Below, piece by piece: positions 63,601 through 64,000 of a stretch of DNA of 64,000 nt. How positions within the stretch are numbered: position 1 is the first letter of the stretch; each line of letters opens with the position of its first letter. The notes under the pieces were generated by a model. The model saw only the letters and a list, made by a program, of their open reading frames with translations, was not told the DNA's origin and did no database searches. The stretch is from assembly GCA_900088475.1 (NCBI GenBank), contig FLMG01000368.1:87655-151654 (forward strand), given 5' to 3'. The stretch comes from Hyphochytrium catenoides (Eukaryota > Sar > Hyphochytriomycetes > Hyphochytriales > Hyphochytriaceae). Both the position numbers and the translations under genes were made by a program.

Positions 63601-64000
63601 CTAACGATAGCCTGCTGTTCAAATCTGGGAGAAGAGAGAACTTTAGTATTCTCTTCGAGCCAGCAAGACTTGGTACTAACTCACCGTCTGGGGTCTCGAG
63701 TTTGAACATGGAGTATGGAAGGCTGTCCTGCGGTGCCATTAACGAGACCTATTCCGAAAGCTGTGGAAGATGACGGATCAACAGCACCTTCTATCACAGA
63801 AACTACAAAAGGGCTGCCTTTGATTGGAACACCATCAGAAGTGATATTCAACTTGTAGACTCCAGATTTCCAGGCTACGTAAGAGACAGGATAATCTCCC
63901 CCAGCTGCGAGAGTAGTGACAGTGATTCGATCGGTGCTAGATGAAGTAGCTGCATTTTCGACCGCCAACCGTGCCTGCCTCCATTTCTGGAATCCCCCTA
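39645..64000 (-). CDS. Giant multidomain surface-type protein (filamin, PA14, FN3, EVQ), 5' end beyond window
   Basis: Minus-strand gene of more than 35 exons, roughly 7,000 codons here; it enters from the right edge, so start and any signal peptide are missing. N-terminal part (about 63968-57100): filamin-type repeats (GVYKLNITSDG..IKGSPFVVSV), with two PA14 domains. C-terminal part (about 56560-40300): about 17 FN3 domains recognised by Y-x-V-R-V-x-A-x-N-x-x-G-x-G, for example YYVRVSAASDLGYG (45180). At least 15 copies of a roughly 100-residue EVQ domain (E-V-Q-x-I, G-x-F-x-L-x-F, A-L-x-x-L-x-x-I-G, V-T-F) recur, often inside FN3 or filamin units. The last exon (40029-39645) joins in phase after NNLGY and is a basic, disordered tail; no TM helix is seen there. 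FN3 and PA14 suggest an extracellular adhesive, carbohydrate-binding molecule. Exon limits are approximate; division into more than one gene cannot be excluded. Confidence 0.8.
40300..56560 (-). other. FN3 array with embedded EVQ domains (part of giant gene)
   Basis: FN3 F-strand signatures occur near 55880 (YSVRVTAENSAGLG), 55540 (LYVRVAAKN), 54740, 54410, 53170, 51900, 51500, 50440, 49210, 48440, 47560, 46710, 46240, 45180, 42850, 41370 and 40350. EVQ-type starts lie near 56370, 55240, 54040, 53650, 52410, 49990, 47270, 45880, 44840, 42450, 41870 and 41125. Typically an FN3 first half ends Y-x-V-E/Q-W-D, the EVQ domain follows, and then the FN3 second half (I-x-x-L-x-P-G-x-x-Y) resumes. Confidence 0.75.
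56560..57080 (-). other. PA14 domain 2 (part of giant gene)
   Basis: Reads GLEAEYYNNRWLYGQPAL, ... ISAHWQGFVQPAYEEVYTFY, LIYNDGVQLSFDGEVVLND and, after the intron at about 56762-56816, SAQIRLSWSSLSQPKEIIPS. This is the PA14 beta-barrel pattern (W-x-G, Y-T-F, D-G-x-x-L-x-x-D/N-G), found in carbohydrate-binding adhesins and glycosidases. It is followed by IQGSPFSV, the end of a filamin-type repeat. Confidence 0.85.
57100..63968 (-). other. Filamin-type repeat region (part of giant gene)
   Basis: Filamin/ABP280-like Ig units are recognised by D-x-x-G-N (AADRYGNPTN, IKDTHGNDIEA, ARDKQGNLVD), G-x-Y-x-x-x-Y-x-P-x-x-x-G-x-Y (GLYEAQYTPISQAEY, GVYEVSYVPLHSGPH), and I-x-G-S-P-F or its variants before a proline/glycine-rich linker. 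Several are interrupted by EVQ or PA14 domains between the G-x-Y-x-L-x-V strand and the S-P-F strand. Confidence 0.75.
60856..61350 (-). other. PA14 domain 1 (part of giant gene)
   Basis: Reads GGLTATFFMNDDLTNPIPG, IRWIGHLFVERNDSYTFYVE, GVRLYINGQVVIDQFHD and KIRLLWSSTLQNRREVIPS, a complete PA14 pattern. It is flanked by the two halves of a filamin-type repeat (AGNYNLHVALRQA before it, ISKTPFSVDILPGE after it). Confidence 0.88.

Noticed and set aside
1..64000. tRNA, rRNA, CRISPR, transposon or viral remnants
   Set aside because: I looked for B-box-like GGTTCGA motifs, regular spaced repeats, long terminal or inverted repeats, and transposase, integrase or reverse-transcriptase motifs, and saw none.

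Overview
The window is 64 kb of nuclear DNA from a eukaryote with compact, intron-rich genes (introns mostly 50-250 nt, GT-AG, pyrimidine-rich before AG) and many CT and TCTG microsatellites. Nothing bacterial or viral is seen. The best fit is a stramenopile. The reasons are a RING protein carrying a W-T-x-E-E...L-N-C-x-P-M-R-x-S-K-K-F domain that I know from diatoms and oomycetes, a WD40-M20 (DUG2-type) fusion, and FN3/filamin/PA14 proteins with 'EVQ' domains. The genus is not resolved, and an ochrophyte alga is only a guess. One 57-base run of N lies at 13924-13980.

Layout from left to right. 1-1763: no recognisable gene, begins in a CT microsatellite. 1764-7451 (-): DUG2-like WD40 + M20 metallopeptidase. 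7452-8100: divergent promoter with a 52-bp tandem duplication. 8101-16492 (+): kinesin-like protein that has lost its P-loop, followed by a long coiled coil (CCDC78-like). 16701-19739 (-): glucose-6-phosphate isomerase, reconstructed as ten exons whose phases all fit. 19740-20642: divergent promoter. 20643-25932 (+): membrane protein with a catalytically dead GH16-like lectin domain joined to an M14 zinc carboxypeptidase, a TM helix and an acidic tail. 26041-27903 (-): F-box/JmjC oxygenase. 27904-28490: divergent promoter with two G-boxes in a 13-bp tandem repeat. 28491-34351 (+): 1,799-residue chromatin protein (RFTS-like, DDT, bromodomain, WHIM, second bromodomain, BRWD-like tail). 34787-36001 (-): RING-H2 protein. 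36002-39644: 3.6 kb without a convincing gene. 39645 to beyond 64000 (-): a giant gene of about 7,000 codons in the window, 5' end missing, built of filamin-type repeats, two PA14 domains, about 17 FN3 domains and at least 15 copies of a beta-rich EVQ domain.

The genes look functionally independent (glutathione-peptide turnover, glycolysis, chromatin, cytoskeleton, cell surface). They sit as divergent and convergent pairs, not as a cluster. The most unusual content is (a) the giant surface-type protein, in which EVQ and PA14 domains appear inserted inside FN3 and filamin folds instead of between them, (b) the pseudo-GH16/M14 fusion, and (c) the motor-dead kinesin. Exon limits are read by eye from splice sites, phase and family conservation. 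No transcript data or database search was available.
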